DNA of 13,743 nt from an uncultured Ruminococcus sp. Its GTDB lineage: Bacteria > Bacillota > Clostridia > Oscillospirales > Acutalibacteraceae. Below, in pieces: positions 7,266 through 13,743 of the stretch. A model generated the notes under the pieces. It had not been told where the DNA came from. It saw nothing but the letters and a program-made list of their open reading frames with translations, and did no database searches. Both the position numbers and the translations under genes were made by a program. Each line of letters begins with the position of its first letter. Within the stretch, counting starts at the first letter, position 1. The stretch covers positions 1-13,743 of the forward strand of contig CACYDD010000382.1 in the NCBI GenBank assembly GCA_902773065.1, written 5' to 3'.

Positions 7266-8180
7266 CTAGAAAGTAATTGTTTTTGCTTGTGTGTTTTGTG
7301 TGTCGATTAAAGCAAGCGGTTCCATGATTCTTACCGCTGATGCCGGATCAAGTGAGTTCAGCACATCTTTCGGTTGGATGCCCTCTGTCACAGAAACAAC
7401 AGATGTGATCAGATGCGATAAATATTCCGTGTCATTTTTTCTGATGAAGGTTGCTTTGCCGGGCATGAGTCGTTGCCATTTTGCAAGTATATTTTTACCA
7501 AAGGAATTTTCCGTTTCGATATGTATATGAAAAACATGGTATTTTTCTTCGGCTTCTCTCAGAAGTTCCGTATTGGAAAGAGAATACGGAACTTTGTCAC
7601 CGAATACGTTTTCTATTTCCGAAACATTCAGTCCTTCATGGCATAAATCTTCACCGATAGTAAATAAAAAACCTTTCTTTCTGCGTTTTTCAAAACAGTC
7701 TGTTTTTGTATGTTTTGCGGCGAAATACCATAATAAATTATAGGATTCGCCACCGTTTCCGCCGCCGCCACCCTCTATGTATAAACCGGTAAGCTGCTCG
7801 ATAATGCGTATATCAGCTTCAAACTGGGTTACCTGCAACGGGAATCGGTCACTTTTGCAGTCACCGATAGCACTGCACAGGATATGCGGAAAGGAAACAG
7901 GATGATTTTCATACAGCGACAGAATTGTTTTGTTCAGCGAGTTTACCGCCAGTTCTTTTGCAAGAAATCCCATAGAGGAAGTTACATCAAAACCGATGAT
8001 GATCGGCGTGGACTGTGGCGAATCCGCTGAATCTCTTGATTCACGTGTGATATACCGACATCCGTATTTTGCAGGCGGAATTTTATTGGTAAATACATTT
8101 TCCACAGTACATGATTTGTTCAGACCTTTGCTTTTGCGAAGCTTTGTCCAGTCATTTGCAGTATAGCTGCCGTATCCCAT
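7266..8180 (-). CDS. vWA-like protein, copy 2 (MGYGSYT type)
   Basis: A 304-residue paralogue of the downstream vWA gene. It carries DVTSS (65-69) as the MIDAS-like loop, QVTQFEADI near 116-124 and FLFTIGEDLC near 171-180. The frame is open back to an ATG at 8219, but the ATG at 8178-8180 is preferred. It is preceded by GGAGGTGG at ideal spacing, gives the same MGYGSYT N-terminus as copy 1, and lies one base after the previous stop. A glycine-rich run (EGGGGGNGGES, about 136-146) sits where copy 1 has RRGQGYSGDS, suggesting a flexible surface loop. The last 40 residues differ from copy 1 and lack its KNFFERLFGK tail. The two copies look like products of a local duplication that then diverged, perhaps to form a heterodimer. 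Soluble and cytoplasmic by appearance; exact function unknown. Confidence 0.8.
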   Translation of the reverse strand: MGYGSYTANDWTKLRKSKGLNKSCTVENVFTNKIPPAKYGCRYITRESRDSADSPQSTPIIIGFDVTSSMGFLAKELAVNSLNKTILSLYENHPVSFPHILCSAIGDCKSDRFPLQVTQFEADIRIIEQLTGLYIEGGGGGNGGESYNLLWYFAAKHTKTDCFEKRRKKGFLFTIGEDLCHEGLNVSEIENVFGDKVPYSLSNTELLREAEEKYHVFHIHIETENSFGKNILAKWQRLMPGKATFIRKNDTEYLSHLITSVVSVTEGIQPKDVLNSLDPASAVRIMEPLALIDTQNTQAKTITF

Positions 8181-8181
8181 T

Positions 8182-9153
8182 TTAACCACCTCCGTAAATC
8201 GTTTCGTCATCTGTATCAAGATGAATGAATTTTCTTTCGCCGTAAGCCTTTATCAGCATATCATCCCAGAGAGCAAAATCATCATAGGCATTATTTTCGG
8301 GCAGACCGCTGATAAACTGTGCAAGTGCTTTGGGTATCTCACGGCTTGAATGTACATTTTGGGCGGAATCGAATCCGAGAAGTCTTGCGGCGGTATTGCG
8401 CAGCTGTAAGAGATTTTGTCGGCATTGCAGAATTGTTTTTCCGTCAGAGGAAAGAGAATTATGTTTGCCTGCTTTCCACCAACCGCCATAAAGGCTTGCC
8501 TGATGAGTATAGGGATTAATGTAAAGTGTATTTTCGTTGAGTTCCAGATGAACCAGACCGTTGTATTCCAGTACACAGCAGAGATTTTCCATGCGGCTGA
8601 TGATCCATGCAACGTGCCTGCCGCCAAGTGTACCGAAAAGGCTAAGGGGATATTCATCTTCATCTTTGGCGGTTACAAGAGCAGTACCGCCGTTTGTCAG
8701 ACTGAAACCGCCTGTGACCTTCGGGAAAAAATTGGAGAGTTGTCTGGTATCGGCCGACGGATAATCCAGCAGGGAAACATTTTTTCTGTATTGTTCCGCC
8801 AGATCAGCATGATCTTTGTCAAAACAGAAAATGATATTCCGTCTTGCGGTATAAATTGTACAATCGTTGGTATGGAAACAGTGCATATATCTGATTTCTA
8901 TACTGCTGCCGTTTGTACATTCCAATACTTCCGTTTCTGCTTTTTCCCATAGGGTATCAGCCTTTTTCCGGCGTTCCTGTTCATCATGTTCCAAGCTGAG
9001 AAAGCTGTTCATCTGGTGATAGAATTCCCGGAAATAATCCGTGTCCTCACGGCTAAGAACATATTTTGTTCCGCAGTAATGACAAACAGCTGTCATAGCG
9101 GAAATATCAATTCTCATATCTGCACCGCAATTTTTGCAGTTAAGGTTTTTCAT
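8182..9153 (-). CDS. Zinc-ribbon protein of unknown function, first gene of the vWA operon
   Basis: A 323-residue protein opening with a short zinc ribbon: Cys6-x2-Cys9 and Cys24-x2-Cys27 (CKNC...CHYC). A charged, probably helical linker follows (about 35-80, ending DEQERRKKADTLWEKAE). The long remainder, about 80-323, I do not recognise. It is rich in strands and cysteines and ends in an alternating glycine tail YGGG. No membrane segment or signal peptide is visible. The ribosome binding site AAGGTGAG lies five bases before the ATG, and a good promoter stands about 60 bases upstream. Its last codons (GGA GGT GGT) double as the ribosome binding site of the next vWA gene, whose ATG starts one base after this stop. 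Translation of the two is thus tied. Position and coupling suggest a partner or regulator of the vWA/PurA-like set; a nucleic-acid or protein contact through the ribbon is only a guess. Confidence 0.72.
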   Translation of the reverse strand: MKNLNCKNCGADMRIDISAMTAVCHYCGTKYVLSREDTDYFREFYHQMNSFLSLEHDEQERRKKADTLWEKAETEVLECTNGSSIEIRYMHCFHTNDCTIYTARRNIIFCFDKDHADLAEQYRKNVSLLDYPSADTRQLSNFFPKVTGGFSLTNGGTALVTAKDEDEYPLSLFGTLGGRHVAWIISRMENLCCVLEYNGLVHLELNENTLYINPYTHQASLYGGWWKAGKHNSLSSDGKTILQCRQNLLQLRNTAARLLGFDSAQNVHSSREIPKALAQFISGLPENNAYDDFALWDDMLIKAYGERKFIHLDTDDETIYGGG

Positions 9154-9213
9154 ATCAACTCACCTTTACATCGTTTTAAAATGATAATATCAAATAAGTA
9201 ATATCACGATTTT

Positions 9214-9242
9214 ATTATAGCATATCATTTCAGAAAATGCAA
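9214..9242 (-). promoter_or_regulatory. Promoter of the zinc-ribbon/vWA/PurA-like operon
   Basis: Read on the minus strand: TTGCAT (-35, at 9242-9237), a 17-base spacer, then a perfect TATAAT (9219-9214) preceded by TGC, an extended -10. It lies about 60 bases before the first start codon, at 9153, so the leader is short. No operator was recognised. Confidence 0.7.
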
Positions 9243-9331
9243 GAGGAAATTAAAATTTTTTGCATAATTTTCTTGCTTATAATGTATTTTTGATAACATT
9301 AGATTTATTTTACCGTATTTTAATTTTTTCC

Positions 9332-9360
9332 TTGATTATATATTCAAATAGGTATATAAT
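9332..9360 (+). promoter_or_regulatory. Promoter of the phosphoglycerate mutase gene
   Basis: TTGATT (9332-9337), a 17-base spacer and a perfect TATAAT (9355-9360) stand about 40 bases before the start codon at 9401. It is divergent from the operon promoter at 9214-9242; the intervening AT-rich 90 bases could serve both. Confidence 0.7.
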
Positions 9361-9400
9361 GAATAAGCAATATGTTAAATATCGGAAGGAAGTTTTATCA

Positions 9401-10615
9401 ATGAAGTACGCAGTAATTCTTTGTGACGGTATGGCAGACAGACCCGTTCCCGAGCTTGGCGGTAAAACGCCGATGTCGGCTGCCGATAAACCGAATATGG
9501 AGGCTCTTGCCAAAAAGGGGGAAGTTGGTCTTGTTAAAACAGTCGGTGCAGGACTGAAACCTGGCAGCGACGTTGCCAATCTTTCTGTGATCGGTTACGA
9601 CCCCAAGCTTTATTATACAGGCCGTTCTCCGCTGGAGGCAGCGAGTATCGGAATTGACCTGAAAAATGATGATGTTACGCTCAGATGTAACCTTGTAACG
9701 CTGTCTGATGAGGAAAACTATGAGGACAGAACCATGGTGGACTATTGCGCTGGAGATATTTCCTCCGCAGAAGCAAAGGTTCTGATCGACTTTATTCAGG
9801 AAAAGTTAGGGAATGATATATTTACGTTCTACAGTGGTGTCAGCTACCGTCATTGTCTTGTATGGGCAAAGGGCGAGCCAAAACCGGGTGTTCTGACTCC
9901 TCCGCACGATATTACGGACAGAAAGATCACAGAGTATATCCCGAAAGGTGATTTTACCGCTCCGCTTTATGACCTGATGAAAAAGAGCTATGACCTTTTG
10001 AAAGATCATCCCGTTAACCTGAAAAGAATTTCCGAGGGCAAGCGTCCTGCTAATTCCATCTGGCTCTGGGGAGAGGGAATGAAGCCTCGTCTTGACAGCT
10101 TCTATGATAAATTCGGTCTGAAAGGTTCTATGATCTCTGCTGTTGATTTGCTTAAAGGAATCGGCAAGTGTGCGGAAATGTCTGTATGTGAAGTAGAAGG
10201 TGCAACAGGCTATATCGACACAAATTTTGAAGGCAAGGCACAGGCTGCGATTGAGGAATTCAAAAGAGGACAGGAATTCGTTTATGTTCATATAGAAGCA
10301 CCCGATGAATGTGGACATCGTGCAGAAATTGAAAACAAAAAGAAAAGCATTGAACTGATTGACAGATATATCATCGGTCCTGTTGTAGCGTCTTTACGTG
10401 AGTCAGGTGAAGATTTCAGCGTTATGGTTTTGCCTGATCATCCGACACCGATCGAGATTAAGACCCACACAAGCGACCCTGTTCCGTATCTGATTTACCG
10501 CAGCAATGATGAAAAGGACAGCGGAATTGAGGTATTTGACGAGGCAAATGCGGCTTCAACGGAAGTCTATGTTGACCCCGGATATACGCTTATGAACCGT
10601 TTTTTGCAGAAATAA
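9401..10615 (+). CDS. apgM: Archaeal-type cofactor-independent phosphoglycerate mutase
   Basis: A 404-residue alkaline-phosphatase-superfamily enzyme that interconverts 3- and 2-phosphoglycerate in glycolysis, using two metal ions and a phosphoserine. Visible motifs are the metal site LCDGMADRP (Asp9), the likely nucleophile loop PGSDVANLSVIGYDP (Ser56), VHIEAPDECGHRAE with Asp and His ligands, and LPDHPTPIEIKTHTSDPVPY near the end. The length is right for this family (about 400) and not for the 510-residue bacterial type. The frame is open back to 9260, but the ATG at 9401 is chosen: GGAAGGA lies 10 bases before it, MKYAVILCDG is the normal family start, and the longer version would begin upstream of the promoter. 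Some relatives have been proposed to act as homoserine kinases, so that role cannot be excluded by eye. It is followed by a hairpin and the alkyltransferase gene. Confidence 0.93.
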   Translation: MKYAVILCDGMADRPVPELGGKTPMSAADKPNMEALAKKGEVGLVKTVGAGLKPGSDVANLSVIGYDPKLYYTGRSPLEAASIGIDLKNDDVTLRCNLVTLSDEENYEDRTMVDYCAGDISSAEAKVLIDFIQEKLGNDIFTFYSGVSYRHCLVWAKGEPKPGVLTPPHDITDRKITEYIPKGDFTAPLYDLMKKSYDLLKDHPVNLKRISEGKRPANSIWLWGEGMKPRLDSFYDKFGLKGSMISAVDLLKGIGKCAEMSVCEVEGATGYIDTNFEGKAQAAIEEFKRGQEFVYVHIEAPDECGHRAEIENKKKSIELIDRYIIGPVVASLRESGEDFSVMVLPDHPTPIEIKTHTSDPVPYLIYRSNDEKDSGIEVFDEANAASTEVYVDPGYTLMNRFLQK

Positions 10616-10631
10616 TGACAGAAGAATAATA

Positions 10632-10674
10632 AAAACATTACCCTTGGATCAATTAGATTCAGGGGTAATGTTTT
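10632..10674 (+). terminator. Hairpin between apgM and the alkyltransferase gene, probable terminator
   Basis: A 15-bp stem (AAAACATTACCCTTG at 10632-10646 with CAAGG-type partner CAGGGGTAATGTTTT at 10660-10674, one T-G wobble) has a 13-base loop and ends in TTTT. The U tract is short, so partial readthrough into the next gene, which has no promoter I can see, is likely. Confidence 0.78.
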
Positions 10675-10693
10675 ATCAAAAAAGGAGTAGTAT

Positions 10694-11215
10694 ATGATGC
10701 AATATATTGATCATTATGATTCATCGCTGGGAGGAATTACCATAGCAAGTGACGGTGAATCTTTGACAGGTTTATGGTTTGACGGACAGAAATATTTCGG
10801 AGATACGCTTTCGGGTGAATACGAGAATCGATCACTTCTTGTTTTTGAGCAGACAAAACAGTGGCTTGATATATATTTCAGCGGGAAAGAACCAAATTTT
10901 ACCCCGGAATTGAAAATGATAGCCACGGAATTCAGAAAAGAAGTATGGGAGATCATGCTGGCAATTCCTTATGGTCAGACAATGACCTACGGAGAAATCG
11001 CAGAGAAAATTTCGCTAAAAAGGGGACTTGTCAGAATGTCTGCACAGGCAGTCGGGGGAGCAGTCGGACACAATTCTATTTCTCTGATCATACCCTGTCA
11101 CAGAGTCGTAGGCTCAGACGGAAGTCTGACAGGGTATGCCGGGGGTATCGATAAAAAGTTACAGCTGCTTACCTTAGAAAAAGCCGATACCTCAAAATTT
11201 TTCATACCCCGATAG
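10694..11215 (+). CDS. ogt: Methylated-DNA-protein-cysteine methyltransferase (O6-alkylguanine repair)
   Basis: A suicide DNA-repair protein that moves alkyl groups from O6 of guanine to its own cysteine. The 173 residues include an N-terminal RNase H-like domain of low conservation (1-80). The DNA-binding domain follows, with FRKEVWEIMLAIPYGQTMTYGEIA and the active site IIPCHRVVG with Cys135, then GSLTGYAGGIDKK. The helix before the active site reads MSAQAVGGAVGHNSIS. Gln replaces the more common Arg there and Ser replaces Pro after Asn; Gln is, from memory, usual in Firmicutes homologues. The ribosome binding site AAAGGAG sits 6 bases before the ATG at 10694; a second ATG at 10697 is equally placed. 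It lies in the apgM direction, behind a hairpin with a weak U tract and with no clear promoter of its own. It ends 11 bases before the convergent permease gene. Confidence 0.94.
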   Translation: MMQYIDHYDSSLGGITIASDGESLTGLWFDGQKYFGDTLSGEYENRSLLVFEQTKQWLDIYFSGKEPNFTPELKMIATEFRKEVWEIMLAIPYGQTMTYGEIAEKISLKRGLVRMSAQAVGGAVGHNSISLIIPCHRVVGSDGSLTGYAGGIDKKLQLLTLEKADTSKFFIPR

Positions 11216-11226
11216 CACAATTATAT

Positions 11227-13743
11227 TTACTCAATGGATTTCAGCGATTCGACCATGCTGATCTTGTTCATTTTAAAATACATAATGAAGTTAACAAGCA
11301 GTGAGAAAGCAATCGTCAGTGCAAATCCGTTAAAATAGCTTATGAAAGTGACTTGCTGAGGGAACATAACCATATCCATTTGTATTGCCTGTACAATGAA
11401 CGAGGTAAACAATGTGCCGATGGGCAAACCCACTGCTGCTCCGACTAAGGTCAGTACGGTATTTTCACGGTAGATATAATTTGCCGTTTCACCGTTGTAA
11501 AAGCCGAGAACCTTGATGGTTGCGATCTCACGGACACGTTCTGCGATATTGATATTTGTCAGGTTGTAAAGCACAACAATGGCAAGCAGACCTGCGCATA
11601 TAATCAGAACGAAAACGATAACATTCAGTGAATCCAGCGTACTTGTGATGGATTCCAGCTGTTCATTCAAAAGAGATACGGTGATGATATCATCATGTTC
11701 CATCCAGTCATTAGCGATTTCCTTTTCATTTTTTTTGGCATCCTCAGCAACCTGTGTATACACGATATTATATTCGGCTTCCTTATCCGTGAGCTTCTGA
11801 TACATGGCAGGTGTCATATAGATATAATTTCCTGCATAGTTTTCGGTAATACCTGAAATTTTACACTGATAAGGATCGTCGTTGATGGTAAAATTGATTT
11901 TGTCGCCGAGCTTTGCCCCGATTACCTGAGAAAGACGTTCGTTGATTACAATGCCGCTTTCATCAAGGTTGATTTTTTCATGAGTAGTTCTGTCACGAAG
12001 AATAAACATTTTTTCAAATTGCTTTTTATTTTCACCGATAATGATTCTTAATGAGATTTTATCATTTTTGCCGTATTTTACAGTTGTCCAGTTCTGAGCA
12101 ACGAGCAGTGTTTCAGAGAATCTTTCGTCATCATGGAACTGCGACATGATATATGATTTTTCTTTTGCCGTAGCCGCTTCTGAAAGAGCATAGATCTGGT
12201 CATAGATCGAAATTTCCTTGTATTGTCTGTCTGCGATAACGCCGATAGAATCTTTCAGTCCCAGACCGCCGATAATCAGAGCCGTACAGCCTGCCACACC
12301 GATAACAGTCATGAAAAATCTCGCTTTATATCGGAAAAGATTTCTTGCCGTGACCTTGGACGTGAAATTCATATGTTTCCACAGGAAGGGAATATGTTCC
12401 AAAATAATACGTTTGCCGGGCTTGGGGGCTTTCGGTCGCATGAGAGTAGCAGGGCGGATTTTCAGTTCCTTAAAGCAGGCAATTACCGCAACCAGACAGG
12501 TACAGAGAAGTCCTGTTCCTGCCGAAAAAAGAAAGCTTTCCCACGGTATGACAAGAATGGTAGCTGGCAGAGTGTACATCATCGCATAGGTATCAAGAAT
12601 AATATACGGCAGAGTTGAGAGTCCGATCACCGCTCCGATGACACTTCCGAGCATGGCTGCCAAGGCGGCATAAATAAAATATTTTGCCGCAATCGCCCGA
12701 TTAGAATATCCGAGAGCTTTCAGAGTTCCGATTTCCGTTCTGCGTTCTTCCACCATTCTTGTCATGGTTGTCAGGCATACCAGTGCCGCTACAAGCAGAA
12801 AGAAAACAGGGAAGACGGATGCAATATTGTCAACCCTCATTGCATCTTCTTCAAGACCGGAATAGCCGGGATTGTCATCTCTGCTGTACACATACCATTT
12901 TGCATCATTTAGTTTTGATATGGTATCTTCGGCTTCACTCAGTTTTTCTTCCGCCTCAGCAAGCTGCTTTTTAGCTTTGGCTTTTCCTGTAGCAAGCTTT
13001 TCTCTTGCTTCTTTCAGAGCCAGCATTCCTTTTTCTTTTTGTTTCTCAAGTTCTTTTCTGCCGTTTTCCAGTTCTTTTTCGGCATTGGTGATTTTTGTCT
13101 GAGCCGCCTGTAATTGCAGCATACCCGTTGTCATGGCTGTATTATATTCCAGCCGTCCGATCTCAAGCTGTGACTGTGCATTATCAAGCTGTATCTGAGC
13201 ATTGTTCAGCTGTTCTGCACCGCTGATTTTGCCGTTTTGAAAATCGGTTTTGGCTTTGTCAAGCTTGTCTTTGGCATCACCAAGCTGTTTTTCACCGTCC
13301 TCAAGCTGTTTTCTGCCTTCCTTTGCCATGGTTTCGTATTCTTTTAATTTGTCCTTGTATTCCTGAATTTTTTTCTTTAATTCCTCCCATTCCTTTTTGG
13401 CTTCACCGTCAAGCGTAATATTTTTTTGAAGTTCTTTGATTCTTTCCTCTGCTTTCTGAATTCCTTCCTTGCAGAGGGAAGTTCCTGTTTCTACTAAAGA
13501 TAATTTTGCTTCCGCCTGCGGTTTAGTCGTACCGTAAAAAAGGCTGTATTGGGTGTAATATTCTGTCTGGGCACTGTCAAGCTCTGACTGTGCCTTTTCA
13601 ATTTTCGTATCATATTGAAGCTTTGCTTTGCGGTATTCTTCCTGACCGCTGCTGTATTGTTCTTCTGCTTCTTTTAATTTTTCCTTTGCTTCTTCTATGC
13701 CGTCAGAATACTCTTCTTGTTTTTTCTCAAGCTCCTTTTTACC
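11227..13743 (-). CDS. FtsX-type ABC transporter permease with long coiled-coil insert (5' end outside the window)
   Basis: The frame is open without a stop to the right edge, so an apparent internal start at 13329 is not the true N-terminus; 838 residues are visible. Residues 1-280 are one long charged heptad-like region full of A, E, K, Q and L, predicted as an extended coiled coil. The first FtsX domain follows, with a membrane helix ASVFPVFFLLVAALVC (about 308-323) and the signature RTEIGTLKALGYS (335-347). A large extracytoplasmic-type domain comes next, then a second FtsX domain near the C-terminus with VREIATIKVLGFYNGET and four membrane segments. This two-domain layout with a long stalk is known in large Firmicutes permeases whose ATPase is usually encoded next to them; it is not seen here and may lie to the right. 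The substrate is unknown. It converges on the alkyltransferase gene with only 11 bases between them and no hairpin. Confidence 0.88.
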   Translation of the reverse strand, partial: GKKELEKKQEEYSDGIEEAKEKLKEAEEQYSSGQEEYRKAKLQYDTKIEKAQSELDSAQTEYYTQYSLFYGTTKPQAEAKLSLVETGTSLCKEGIQKAEERIKELQKNITLDGEAKKEWEELKKKIQEYKDKLKEYETMAKEGRKQLEDGEKQLGDAKDKLDKAKTDFQNGKISGAEQLNNAQIQLDNAQSQLEIGRLEYNTAMTTGMLQLQAAQTKITNAEKELENGRKELEKQKEKGMLALKEAREKLATGKAKAKKQLAEAEEKLSEAEDTISKLNDAKWYVYSRDDNPGYSGLEEDAMRVDNIASVFPVFFLLVAALVCLTTMTRMVEERRTEIGTLKALGYSNRAIAAKYFIYAALAAMLGSVIGAVIGLSTLPYIILDTYAMMYTLPATILVIPWESFLFSAGTGLLCTCLVAVIACFKELKIRPATLMRPKAPKPGKRIILEHIPFLWKHMNFTSKVTARNLFRYKARFFMTVIGVAGCTALIIGGLGLKDSIGVIADRQYKEISIYDQIYALSEAATAKEKSYIMSQFHDDERFSETLLVAQNWTTVKYGKNDKISLRIIIGENKKQFEKMFILRDRTTHEKINLDESGIVINERLSQVIGAKLGDKINFTINDDPYQCKISGITENYAGNYIYMTPAMYQKLTDKEAEYNIVYTQVAEDAKKNEKEIANDWMEHDDIITVSLLNEQLESITSTLDSLNVIVFVLIICAGLLAIVVLYNLTNINIAERVREIATIKVLGFYNGETANYIYRENTVLTLVGAAVGLPIGTLFTSFIVQAIQMDMVMFPQQVTFISYFNGFALTIAFSLLVNFIMYFKMNKISMVESLKSIE

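Noticed and set aside
8181..8219. Longer N-terminus (13 residues) for the second vWA protein
   Set aside because: It would overlap the zinc-ribbon gene, lacks a ribosome binding site, and breaks the shared MGYGSYT start of the two paralogues.
9260..9283. Second plus-strand promoter (TTGCAT with TATAAT) upstream of apgM
   Set aside because: The spacer is only 12 bases; the TATAAT at 9278-9283 has no -35 at proper distance, and a better promoter lies at 9332-9360.
9260..9400. Longer N-terminus for the phosphoglycerate mutase
   Set aside because: The extension is hydrophobic and low in complexity, lies across the predicted promoter, and the family starts at MKYAVILCDG with a good ribosome binding site.
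13327..13329. ATG as start of a 700-residue permease
   Set aside because: The same frame stays open without a stop to the window edge and keeps the same coiled-coil character, so this is an internal methionine.

Overview
The window looks like a piece of a low-to-moderate GC Clostridia chromosome, most like a Ruminococcus/Oscillospiraceae gut bacterium. This rests on a Clostridia-type glycogen branching enzyme, a Rex redox repressor, a BofA-family protein, an archaeal-type phosphoglycerate mutase and strong GGAGG ribosome binding sites. The taxonomic call is an inference from protein style; no marker gene is present. No rRNA, tRNA, CRISPR array, transposase or phage gene was seen, and no gene-free stretch exceeds 300 bases.

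Layout, left to right. (1) The 3' part of glgB (cut by the window edge), closed by a strong terminator, then a monocistronic ATP-grasp ligase of the sugar-transfer-associated type, also closed by a terminator. (2) A rex-clcF pair joined by a 4-base ATGA overlap, behind an extended -10 promoter and a plausible Rex operator. The CLC protein carries the residues that mark fluoride/proton antiporters (CLC-F) rather than chloride channels. (3) A small BofA-family membrane protein gene whose ribosome binding site lies in a 13-bp perfect hairpin. (4) On the minus strand, a tightly coupled four-gene operon (9153 down to 5083): a zinc-ribbon protein, two paralogous von Willebrand factor A (vWA)-like proteins, and a divergent PurA (adenylosuccinate synthetase) homologue. 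(5) Divergently transcribed, an archaeal-type cofactor-independent phosphoglycerate mutase followed by an O6-alkylguanine-DNA alkyltransferase. (6) On the minus strand and cut by the right edge, a large FtsX-type ABC transporter permease with a very long coiled-coil segment.

The best candidate for an undescribed system is the four-gene minus-strand operon. Gene spacings (1 base, 12 bases, then a 4-base overlap) argue that its products are made together. The set suggests a zinc-ribbon protein and two metal-binding vWA scaffolds working with a GTP-dependent ligase. That ligase keeps the PurA catalytic core but has lost the usual aspartate-binding loop, so its substrate is probably not the normal IMP plus aspartate pair. 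The operon has its own good promoter, and the first good terminator seen downstream lies beyond the whole BofA-like gene, so its transcript may run antisense through that gene.

Other genes are ordinary metabolism (glycogen, glycolysis), redox control, DNA repair and transport. Function calls come from motif recognition by eye; no database search was run.
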